In this document: positions 1 to 5,075 of the stretch, in pieces
How the letters are laid out: every line of letters begins with the position of its first letter
Numbering within the stretch: position 1 is the first letter of the stretch
Assembly (NCBI GenBank): GCA_017443885.1
Contig: JAFSXW010000066.1
Coordinates: 1-5,529 of the forward strand
From: Clostridia bacterium
GTDB taxonomy: Bacteria; Bacillota; Clostridia; Christensenellales; UBA1242
DNA: 5,529 nt
Direction: 5' to 3'
Notes under the pieces: generated by a model
Database searches by the model: none
Told to the model about the DNA's origin: nothing
Seen by the model: the letters and a program-made list of their open reading frames with translations, nothing else
Made by a program: the position numbers and the translations under genes

Positions 1-254
1 AAGCTGCTCTTGCAACAGAAGGCTTCTTATCTGCTGCTTCTTTCCAGGAAACAATAAGAGTGCTTACTGATGCTGCAATTAAGGGCAAAGAAGATCCACT
101 AATTGGATTAAAAGAAAATGTTATTATCGGCAAACTTATTCCTGCAGGAACAGGTCTCAGAAGATATCGTGATGTTGTTCCTAGCCAGCAAGGAGTAATC
201 ACTAAAGAAGAAGTTGAAACACCTTCAAATGAGGAAACCGAAATACTAGAATAA
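1..254 (+). CDS. rpoC: DNA-directed RNA polymerase subunit beta', C-terminal end (partial)
   Basis: This is the last 83 codons of the beta' subunit, the catalytic-site partner of RpoB in RNA polymerase. The first whole codon in this window is at 3. The translated end shows the conserved beta' C-terminal block: a GFLSAASFQET stretch, then VLTDAAIKGKEDPLIGLKEN, then IIGKLIPAGTGL. I recognise this block from bacterial RpoC, where it forms the last conserved region and the omega-contacting tail. After it comes a poorly conserved tail of about 30 residues rich in Glu and Thr, ending at TAA (252-254). The GTG at 60 is an internal valine codon and not a start. The gene is cut only by the window edge. 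A strong terminator follows directly, so this is the end of its operon (usually rpoBC). Confidence 0.96.
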   Translation, partial: AALATEGFLSAASFQETIRVLTDAAIKGKEDPLIGLKENVIIGKLIPAGTGLRRYRDVVPSQQGVITKEEVETPSNEETEILE

Positions 255-257
255 AAT

Positions 258-290
258 AAAAAAGCACCCATAAATAAAGGGTGCTTTTTT
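258..290. terminator. Bidirectional intrinsic terminator between rpoC and gltX
   Basis: A 12-bp perfect stem pairs A6-GCACCC (258-269) with GGGTGC-T6 (279-290) around a 9-nt AT-only loop. Because the arms carry A6 on the left and T6 on the right, the RNA from either strand has a GC stem followed by a U run. It begins 4 bp after the rpoC stop. On the other strand it is the best terminator for gltX, about 138 nt past that gene's stop codon. Confidence 0.93.
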
Positions 291-311
291 GTTGAGTATT
301 TTTTAATTTAT

Positions 312-336
312 AAACCATCGTAAAAAATGGTTTTTT
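312..336 (+). terminator. Possible weak second hairpin after rpoC
   Basis: AAACCAT (312-318) pairs with ATGGTTT (327-333) around an 8-nt loop, and the T run continues to 336. The stem is only 7 bp with two G-C pairs, so it is weak. It could be a backup terminator for rpoC readthrough, or chance in AT-rich DNA. Confidence 0.3.
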
Positions 337-362
337 CTTTGTTTGCTACTAACATTTTTACT

Positions 363-426
363 ATTTTGCAGAAAATTTAAATATAAATAGCGGTTAATAA
401 AAAATTTATGAACAAATCTGCAAAAT
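363..426. repeat. 10-bp inverted repeat in the gltX 3' flank
   Basis: ATTTTGCAGA (363-372) is the exact reverse complement of TCTGCAAAAT (417-426), with 44 nt of almost pure A/T between the arms. The right arm lies immediately after the gltX stop codon (minus strand). There is no T run beyond the stem on the minus strand, so it does not look like a standard terminator. It could form a 3'-UTR stem protecting the mRNA end before the terminator at 258-290. Confidence 0.4.
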
Positions 427-427
427 T

Positions 428-2059
428 TTAAGCATTAAGCCTTGAGTTAACTTCCTTTTCGCCTAAAATACACATAATTTCGTATAAATCTGGGCTGTTT
501 TTGCGTCCAGTTAGGGCAAGCCTAATAAATTCGCAAGCCTTGGCTGTGTTGCCTTTAAAAGCGTCAGGATTGGCTTTATATGCTTTATTATCTGTGGCAT
601 ATCCAAGTTTCTCTGCTAAGACTTTAACGCCATTAAACCAATCTTCTTTGGTTGAAGGTAATATAAAACCATTTTTATAGGCTTTTATAAATTCACTAAA
701 ATTAGCTTCATCTTGTTTTTCTAGTTCGCTTATTTCTGGTTTATTCCACATATAATCAAAATACTCTTTAACCATACTCCAAGCATAAATATCTTTTCTA
801 GGTTTTATCGTTTCCCTGTCTATATTAAACACGCGGATGGCATAATCTTTATTTTTAATTAAATATTCGGCAAATGGTTTATCAAACTCTTTTGCCCAAG
901 TTAAAACATTGTTATAAACTTCCTCCGCACTCATTTTGCTTATAATAGTTTTTGATATATCGTTTAACTTATTGAAATCAAACATAGGGTTGTTTGAACC
1001 AATTTTAGAAATTGAAAAATTAAACTCTTCGTAGTGTGCTGTTGGGTTTTGTGCACGCCATAATTCAAAATCACTATTCAGCAAATTAATAAGGTATTCA
1101 ACAACAGCAGTTTTAGGATAGCCTTTTTCAATAAAGAACCTAGCATCTGCTTCTGGATCTTTGCGTTTAGATAGTTTTCTTTTGCCACCATTATCATCAT
1201 TTTTGCAAATAACAGGTGTGTGGGCATACTTTAGGCGTGGAAGATTAAACGCATCAAATAGCTCAAGATGAGAAGCAAGTGAAGGATACCATTCTTCACC
1301 ACGAACAACAATGGTTGTTCCCATTAATGTATCGTCTACTAAATGCGCTAAACTGTATGGAGGAATGCCGTTGCTTTTAAGAAGCACGATATCTTTATTG
1401 TTTTCTCTTATAGTTCTTTTGCCTTTAATTAAATCTTCAAATTCAAATTGATTATCTGGATTGCCTTTAGAAAGTAATCTAATTGCAAAAGGCTTGTTTT
1501 CCTTTAAATTTGCCTCAATTTGCTCTATTGTTAATGCTCTGCAAGGATCTTTTCCGTCTATATCTTCACTTTCTTCTAGTTCTTGATTTCTGCGGTCGAT
1601 AATATCTTGCTTAGATTCGCTCTTATTGCAAAAACAAGGAAATGCTCTGCCAATGCTAACAAGGTGCTTTGCAAATGCCTTATAAATATTGGTTCTTTTA
1701 GACTGAATATAATCGCCATAATCGCCAATTTGCTCTAAACTTCCTCTGTAACCTTCGTTTGGGGTAACATTATAGTAGCAAAGCATGTCGTATGCTATCT
1801 CGCCAGCATTTTTAACTTCTCTTTTTTGGTCTGTATCTTCTAGACGCATATAAAACACACCATTTGATTGCTTTGCAGTGAAATAATCAATAAGTGCGCC
1901 ATAAATAGTTCCAACATGCAAAAAACCTGTTGGGCTTGGTGCAATTCTGGTAACCTCAGCACCTTTTGGTAAATCTCTCTTTTTATATTTATTTAGATAA
2001 TAATTTAAGTCTTTATCTATCTCTGGGAATAGCAAATCTGCTAATTTATTATAGTCCAT
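428..2059 (-). CDS. gltX: Glutamate--tRNA ligase (GluRS)
   Basis: Cytoplasmic class I aminoacyl-tRNA synthetase that charges tRNA-Glu with glutamate using ATP. The 543-residue product has a leader of about 35 residues, then the Rossmann catalytic domain opening with RIAPSPTG and the HIGH-type motif HVGT (48-51). A CxC pair (C142, C144) and C173 sit where the zinc subdomain of many bacterial GluRSs lies. RGEEWYPS (253-260) is the conserved loop before the helix leading to the KMSKS-type motif KLSKR (295-299). The all-helical anticodon-binding region follows and ends in the typical LALTGRKNSPDLYEIMCILG block near 515-533. The length and C-terminal domain exclude the short Glu-Q tRNA-Asp synthetase. 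The start is fixed by AGGAGAA (2065-2071) 5 bases upstream. It lies 65 bp after the HD gene on the same strand and is probably cotranscribed. No T-box leader fits in the short gap. Whether it also charges tRNA-Gln cannot be judged from this window. Confidence 0.96.
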   Translation of the reverse strand: MDYNKLADLLFPEIDKDLNYYLNKYKKRDLPKGAEVTRIAPSPTGFLHVGTIYGALIDYFTAKQSNGVFYMRLEDTDQKREVKNAGEIAYDMLCYYNVTPNEGYRGSLEQIGDYGDYIQSKRTNIYKAFAKHLVSIGRAFPCFCNKSESKQDIIDRRNQELEESEDIDGKDPCRALTIEQIEANLKENKPFAIRLLSKGNPDNQFEFEDLIKGKRTIRENNKDIVLLKSNGIPPYSLAHLVDDTLMGTTIVVRGEEWYPSLASHLELFDAFNLPRLKYAHTPVICKNDDNGGKRKLSKRKDPEADARFFIEKGYPKTAVVEYLINLLNSDFELWRAQNPTAHYEEFNFSISKIGSNNPMFDFNKLNDISKTIISKMSAEEVYNNVLTWAKEFDKPFAEYLIKNKDYAIRVFNIDRETIKPRKDIYAWSMVKEYFDYMWNKPEISELEKQDEANFSEFIKAYKNGFILPSTKEDWFNGVKVLAEKLGYATDNKAYKANPDAFKGNTAKACEFIRLALTGRKNSPDLYEIMCILGEKEVNSRLNA

Positions 2060-2064
2060 AAAAT

Positions 2065-2071
2065 TTCTCCT
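2065..2071 (-). promoter_or_regulatory. Shine-Dalgarno of gltX
   Basis: On the minus strand this reads AGGAGAA, with 5 bases between it and the ATG at 2059. It is the only clear AGGAG-type ribosome binding site before any start codon in the window, and it agrees with gltX being an internal operon gene. Confidence 0.85.
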
Positions 2072-2102
2072 AAAAATTGCAAAAAATTAAAAAATTGTTA
2101 AA

Positions 2103-2159
2103 AAGCAACTTAGAGGTTGTGCCGCTAATTTATTGGTTTTTCATCTAAAAAAGTTGCTT
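2103..2159 (-). promoter_or_regulatory. Intercistronic inverted repeat, possible attenuator between the HD gene and gltX
   Basis: A perfect 9-bp inverted repeat, AAGCAACTT (2103-2111) and AAGTTGCTT (2151-2159), flanks 39 nt that include the HD gene's TAG stop. On the minus-strand RNA the downstream arm runs into U5 (...GCTTTTTAAC), giving a terminator-like stem with an unusually long loop. It could lower readthrough into gltX or mark an RNA processing point. The long loop makes strong termination unlikely. Confidence 0.4.
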
Positions 2160-2718
2160 GCATATCAGCTAAATGAATTAGAAGTGCTAGTGGATACATA
2201 TTGTATGCCTTATTAAAGTCGTAGCTTCCACCAATCACTCTTCTATCGAACCCGCCCATGTGCCAGTTTATTGCCATGGCTTCTTCTCGTGTGAGTTTTA
2301 TAAATCCTGAAAGCATATAAACGCTTTTTTCTCCATGCCCATAAGGAAGAGAATCGTCAGTTGTGTAATATGGCTTTTGAACCCATTCGCCATTTTCTTT
2401 CACATTTCTCATTTCAACTTTATATGTGTTTGTTTTGCAAAGGTCGTGAAAAAGAGCAATAATTGCAACGCTTTCTCTATTATAATTTTCTTCGCCGAAC
2501 TCGCTATCGCAAAGCGCAACCATTCTTTCATACACATTAAGAGAATGGGCACATAAGCCACCTTCTTCGTTTAAATGATATTTACTGCTTGCAGGAGCAG
2601 TAAAAAAGTCGGTGGTTTCTAAATAGGCAAGTAAATTATCAATGCCTTCACGCTTAATATCTTCCTTTGCAAGCATTAAAAAAGTTTCTTTATTTTGCTG
2701 AATAATTTCTTTTTCCAT
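2125..2718 (-). CDS. HD-domain metal-dependent hydrolase (stand-alone)
   Basis: A 197-residue predicted cytoplasmic protein of the HD superfamily of metal-dependent phosphohydrolases. Visible candidate ligands in order are H58 (CAHSLN), the HD doublet H91-D92 in ALFHDLCK, H128 (YGHGEKS), H153 (NWHMGG) and D185 (HLADMQ). Six ligands of this spacing suggest a two-metal HD site. The layout recalls the C-terminal HD domain of YhaM-type 3'-5' exoribonucleases, but the N-terminal OB-fold is missing: only about 50 helical residues precede the first histidine. The substrate (nucleotide, RNA or cyclic nucleotide) cannot be inferred. It starts 8 bases after a -10 element with no Shine-Dalgarno, so the mRNA is probably leaderless. 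It is first in a likely two-gene unit with gltX. Some phages carry similar small HD proteins, but nothing here suggests a prophage. Confidence 0.85.
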   Translation of the reverse strand: MEKEIIQQNKETFLMLAKEDIKREGIDNLLAYLETTDFFTAPASSKYHLNEEGGLCAHSLNVYERMVALCDSEFGEENYNRESVAIIALFHDLCKTNTYKVEMRNVKENGEWVQKPYYTTDDSLPYGHGEKSVYMLSGFIKLTREEAMAINWHMGGFDRRVIGGSYDFNKAYNMYPLALLIHLADMQATFLDEKPIN

Positions 2719-2726
2719 ATAAAATA

Positions 2727-2755
2727 ATTATACACCACTTTTATAGTTAGTGCAA
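2727..2755 (-). promoter_or_regulatory. Sigma-A-type promoter of the HD-gltX unit
   Basis: On the minus strand TTGCAC (2755-2750) is followed by a 17-bp spacer and a perfect TATAAT (2732-2727). Only 8 bases separate the -10 from the ATG at 2718, so the predicted transcription start falls at or 1-3 bases before the start codon. The mRNA would be leaderless. Confidence 0.8.
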
Positions 2756-2759
2756 GTGG
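2735..2759. promoter_or_regulatory. Dyad overlapping the HD-gltX promoter, possible operator
   Basis: CCACTT (2735-2740) and AAGTGG (2754-2759) are exact inverted 6-mers centred about 19 bp apart. They cover the spacer and the -35 hexamer. The position suits a repressor site, but short arms in AT-rich DNA can arise by chance. Confidence 0.3.
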
Positions 2760-2907
2760 AAAAAATAAAAACAGCCCCAACATAATTTATTTATATGATT
2801 AAAAAAATTTAAACTTTAAAAACAATTGTATAAAATGTGCAAAAGTTTCATTTAAAACCTAAAAAAGATTATAAAAAATGCAAAAAATGCGAATTTTAAA
2901 TTAGGTA

Positions 2908-2936
2908 TTTACAAAGCTTTGCGCATGTGATATTAT
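2908..2936 (+). promoter_or_regulatory. Promoter of the kinase-like gene
   Basis: TTTACA (2908-2913), a 17-bp spacer, and an extended -10, TGA-TATTAT (2928-2936). The -10 ends 7 bases before the ATG at 2944 and there is no Shine-Dalgarno, so a leaderless transcript is predicted. The spacer contains a perfect 10-bp palindrome, CAAAGCTTTG (2912-2921), followed by TGCGCA (2920-2925), which could be a regulator site. The rest of 2719-2943 is AT-rich with no gene or stable RNA structure that I can see. Confidence 0.72.
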
Positions 2937-2943
2937 ATTTTAT

Positions 2944-3918
2944 ATGGAAATAGCAAATAGCCAAGAATATTACGATAAGATGCTTAAAGATGCAATACAA
3001 AAACTAAATTCGCTTAAAAGCGTATGTGGTGGCGAAGGCGTTGCGTATTTTTTAGATGATAATTTTGTTATTAAAGAATTTACCAACAAAAAAGATATGT
3101 TCACTTTTAATGCAACTTTTAATGCGTATGTTGAAGATTTAAAATGGGCGAGAGAAGAAGGCGTTAATATGCCTAAAATATATTCTCATTTAAAGCTTGA
3201 GGATAAAACTAGAAAGTGGCCATATAGATATTTTATTTTGGAAGAAAGGTTTAAATATGATAACATTTTTCCAAATTATATAACAGAATTTTATGATGAT
3301 TGTAAAGATGTTTGCTCGGCTAGTGAATTTAGTGAAATACTGCACAACCCAGATAGAAACAAGGGGATTTATAGAGAAATTTTAAATAGATATTACAAAA
3401 AATTTATTGAAGCAAATCAAAGATTATATAATTTAGAAGAAAGCAAAGTTGCAAAATTTGTAAGTGATATTTTTAAATATAATATGGAGGCGCATGCAAG
3501 TGAAACAGATGTGCATGTTGATAACACCTTTATTTCAAAAGAAGGAATATATTTAATTGATCCTTATATTGTTTTAGGATATAGGGTGCCAGACCTTTAT
3601 TATTTAACCAATATTTCAATAGAGGAAATATTTAGATTGTTCTACACAAACGATGTGCCCAATTGTCCACATGAATATATTGCTGATACATTAGCAGATG
3701 GGTGTGGTTATTTTGATAGTAATTTAATTGAAGCAAATAAAAAATGGTCTTATGAAGCCCAACTTCGATTTTTAAAAATTATGAATAAATATTGCGATAA
3801 TCCAGTTTTTAGAAATAAAAGAGTATTTGAAGGGATATCAAAGGAATTAGAAAAAATATATGGCAAAGAACAATCTATGAAATTGCTTGATAATATATCC
3901 TATGAGCCAGAAAAATAA
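2944..3918 (+). CDS. Uncharacterised protein with a kinase/aminoglycoside-phosphotransferase-like fold
   Basis: I do not recognise the family of this 324-residue protein. Its pattern fits the protein-kinase-like fold used by aminoglycoside, choline and fructosamine kinases. A Gly-rich turn CGGEGVAYFL (28-37) leads to a beta strand with K44 (FVIKEF, the ATP-binding lysine position), and a hinge-like YFILEE lies at 96-101. The catalytic loop TDVHVDN (188-194) matches the D-x-H-x-x-N pattern (D189, H191, N194), and a hydrophobic strand ends in LIDP with D206 in the DFG-aspartate place. About 115 mostly helical residues follow. No signal peptide or membrane segment is visible, so it should be cytoplasmic. 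The substrate is unknown, and a small molecule is likelier than protein given the APH-like loop. It is a single-gene unit with its own promoter and terminator, divergent from the HD gene. A degenerate or non-catalytic role is less likely because all four key residues are present. Confidence 0.85.
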   Translation: MEIANSQEYYDKMLKDAIQKLNSLKSVCGGEGVAYFLDDNFVIKEFTNKKDMFTFNATFNAYVEDLKWAREEGVNMPKIYSHLKLEDKTRKWPYRYFILEERFKYDNIFPNYITEFYDDCKDVCSASEFSEILHNPDRNKGIYREILNRYYKKFIEANQRLYNLEESKVAKFVSDIFKYNMEAHASETDVHVDNTFISKEGIYLIDPYIVLGYRVPDLYYLTNISIEEIFRLFYTNDVPNCPHEYIADTLADGCGYFDSNLIEANKKWSYEAQLRFLKIMNKYCDNPVFRNKRVFEGISKELEKIYGKEQSMKLLDNISYEPEK

Positions 3919-3947
3919 AAAATAGCATAAAAACATGCTATTTTTTA
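3916..3947. terminator. Bidirectional terminator between the kinase-like gene and the amidase
   Basis: A6-TAGCAT (3917-3928) pairs with ATGCTA-T6 (3935-3946) around a 6-nt loop. The stem gains one more A-T pair at its base (3916/3947) and overlaps the stop codon of the plus-strand gene. More T follows on the plus strand, and the mirror image gives a U run on the minus strand. It therefore serves both the kinase-like gene and the convergent amidase unit (about 105 nt past that stop). The remaining 3948-4051 is AT-rich with nothing clear. Confidence 0.88.
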
Positions 3948-4051
3948 TTTTATGAAAATATTTTTGCAGTTTTTTATGTTAAATACTAACAGTTTTGTGT
4001 TTAAATTGTTAATAACTTGCAATTTTTCTCAAATATATCCAAAAATTAGTG

Positions 4052-4765
4052 TTAAATATTCATAAAGTTTAAAATCCCTTTATATATGCATGTGGCAACT
4101 TTGTCTTGATAACTTTCAGTTAAAAGAAGTGCTTCATCTTCGCTGTTAGATAAAAAACCGCATTCACAAATAACAGATGGGGCAGTTGTGCATTTAAGCA
4201 TAAAATAATCTCCAACTGAAACGCCTTTATCGCTTGAAGGAAGTTCATCTTTAAAAAAGGTTTGAATTGAAAGAGCCAAGTTTCTGCTAATTTCACTGGA
4301 TTTATCATAGAATACTTGCGCACCACGAAGTTTTGAATTTGTAAAACTATTCATATGAATGGAAACAACCATATTAGGCTTTGTTTGCTCTATAACTTCT
4401 TTTCTTTTTGCCATATCGCGTTTTTTGTAATTTGTGCTATATAGGCCATATAAGCCATTATCGCCACTTCTGGTCATCACTATTTTAATGCCTAATTTTT
4501 GTAATTTAGTGGCTAACATGTTTGCTATTTTAAGGTTGATTTCGGCTTCCTTAACTTTGCTAATTCTTCCAATAGATCCGGGGTCTGGAAAACCATGCCC
4601 AGCGTCTATAACAATAGTGTAGTTCATGCTGGGGGCATCTTCAGTGATTGCTGAAACTACTTGGTTTTTTTTAGAAAAAAAACTTGTAAAAAAACTTGAT
4701 GTTATTATAATTAATGCAATTGCCGAGATAGAAATAATTTTTAGCGTAATATGTTTTTTTGCCAT
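4052..4765 (-). CDS. cwlD: N-acetylmuramoyl-L-alanine amidase, CwlD-like (Amidase_3), membrane-anchored
   Basis: Zinc amidase that cuts the bond between N-acetylmuramic acid and L-alanine in peptidoglycan. CwlD acts in the forespore and removes stem peptides so that muramic-delta-lactam can form in spore cortex. The 237 residues match the usual CwlD length. The basic start MAKKH plus a hydrophobic segment (about 8-30) is a signal anchor, placing the enzyme outside the membrane. The Amidase_3 domain covers about 50-235: IVIDAGHG with zinc ligand H57, E73 in KEAEIN, H137 in SIHMNS, and catalytic E201 in ICECGFLSN. No SH3, SPOR, LysM or other wall-binding domain is present, as in CwlD. The start codon has no clear Shine-Dalgarno, only an A-rich tract. 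The gene is 37 bp after a small same-strand gene, so it may be translated from a shared mRNA. A vegetative Amidase_3 enzyme is the alternative. Confidence 0.85.
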   Translation of the reverse strand: MAKKHITLKIISISAIALIIITSSFFTSFFSKKNQVVSAITEDAPSMNYTIVIDAGHGFPDPGSIGRISKVKEAEINLKIANMLATKLQKLGIKIVMTRSGDNGLYGLYSTNYKKRDMAKRKEVIEQTKPNMVVSIHMNSFTNSKLRGAQVFYDKSSEISRNLALSIQTFFKDELPSSDKGVSVGDYFMLKCTTAPSVICECGFLSNSEDEALLLTESYQDKVATCIYKGILNFMNI

Positions 4766-4802
4766 ACTAAATTCTATTTTTTTGTTTTACAAATTATGCT
4801 AC

Positions 4803-5006
4803 TTATTTTTCTTTATTATCTTCATTATTATTATTTAAAGGTGCATCTTCAAAATAATGTTCAACATAAATATATGGAAAGGTTTCGGGGGCAAGCGAGT
4901 AGGTAATTACATGTACCTTGCTTTTTTCTATTTTTCCTGTTGGCACATTATTTGTGGCATCTTTTATTTTCTTTATATTTGCTTTCTTAAATTTTTTATA
5001 TTTCAT
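4803..5006 (-). CDS. Small charged hypothetical protein before the amidase
   Basis: A 67-residue reading frame with no family I recognise. The first 15 residues are strongly basic (MKYKKFKKANIKKIK), the middle (KVHVITYSLAPETFPYIYVEHYF) looks like beta strands, and the tail is acidic and Asn-rich (EDAPLNNNNEDNKEK). There is no signal peptide or membrane helix. I chose the ATG at 5006 because AAGGCG lies 9 bases upstream. A TTG at 5012 would add two residues but sits very close to that site. It is on the same strand as the amidase, with 37 bp between them and no clear separate amidase promoter, so the two may be an operon. Support for it being real is the ribosome-binding site, the upstream -10-like TATAAA, and the tight packing between neighbours. 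Against it are its short length and lack of homology I can name. Confidence 0.58.
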   Translation of the reverse strand: MKYKKFKKANIKKIKDATNNVPTGKIEKSKVHVITYSLAPETFPYIYVEHYFEDAPLNNNNEDNKEK

Positions 5007-5017
5007 AAACAAAATCG

Positions 5018-5036
5018 CCTTACTTTTAATTTTATA
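5018..5036 (-). promoter_or_regulatory. -10-like element and ribosome binding site of the small-protein/amidase unit
   Basis: On the minus strand TATAAA (5036-5031) is followed by AAGG (5021-5018, part of TAAGGCG). No good -35 is visible at 16-18 bp. A start near 5024 would give a short leader containing the AAGG site. Confidence 0.4.
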
Positions 5037-5040
5037 TTCC

Positions 5041-5069
5041 TTGCAAAATTTTTAATAATGTTTTAATAT
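5041..5069 (+). promoter_or_regulatory. Promoter of the RsmF-like gene
   Basis: TTGCAA (5041-5046), a 17-bp spacer, and TAATAT (5064-5069), which ends 6 bases before the ATG at 5076. A perfect TATAAT also occurs at 5067-5072, but with a 20-bp spacer and only 3 bases before the ATG. There is no Shine-Dalgarno, so either choice points to a leaderless start. Confidence 0.55.
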
Positions 5070-5075
5070 AATTAT

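Noticed and set aside
2060..2124. Possible T-box leader before gltX
   Set aside because: The gap is only 65 nt, far too short for a T-box, and no antiterminator-like bulge sequence is visible.
2335..2556. Plus-strand frame of 73 codons inside the HD gene
   Set aside because: It is antisense to a well-supported HD-domain gene, has an odd Cys/Phe/Ile-rich product, and has no ribosome-binding site that I can see.
2760..2790. T-rich stretch after GGGGCTG on the minus strand as a terminator
   Set aside because: No complementary CAGCCCC arm occurs upstream, so there is no stem.
2829..2834. TATAAA as a second promoter in the divergent region
   Set aside because: It has no convincing -35 at 16-18 bp and lies over 100 bp from the gene; such words are common in DNA this AT-rich.
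4120..4326. Minus-strand frame of 68 codons overlapping the amidase
   Set aside because: It is another frame of the amidase, which carries the full set of catalytic residues across this stretch.
4434..4838. Two plus-strand frames (4434-4622 and 4626-4838) antisense to the amidase
   Set aside because: Their hydrophobic products mirror the amidase signal anchor and A-rich upstream region; no start signals or recognisable motifs.
4857..5066. Plus-strand frame of 69 codons antisense to the small protein
   Set aside because: The Phe/Ile/Cys-rich product is what A-rich coding DNA gives on its complement. The minus-strand frame has a better start region and sits in an operon-like position.
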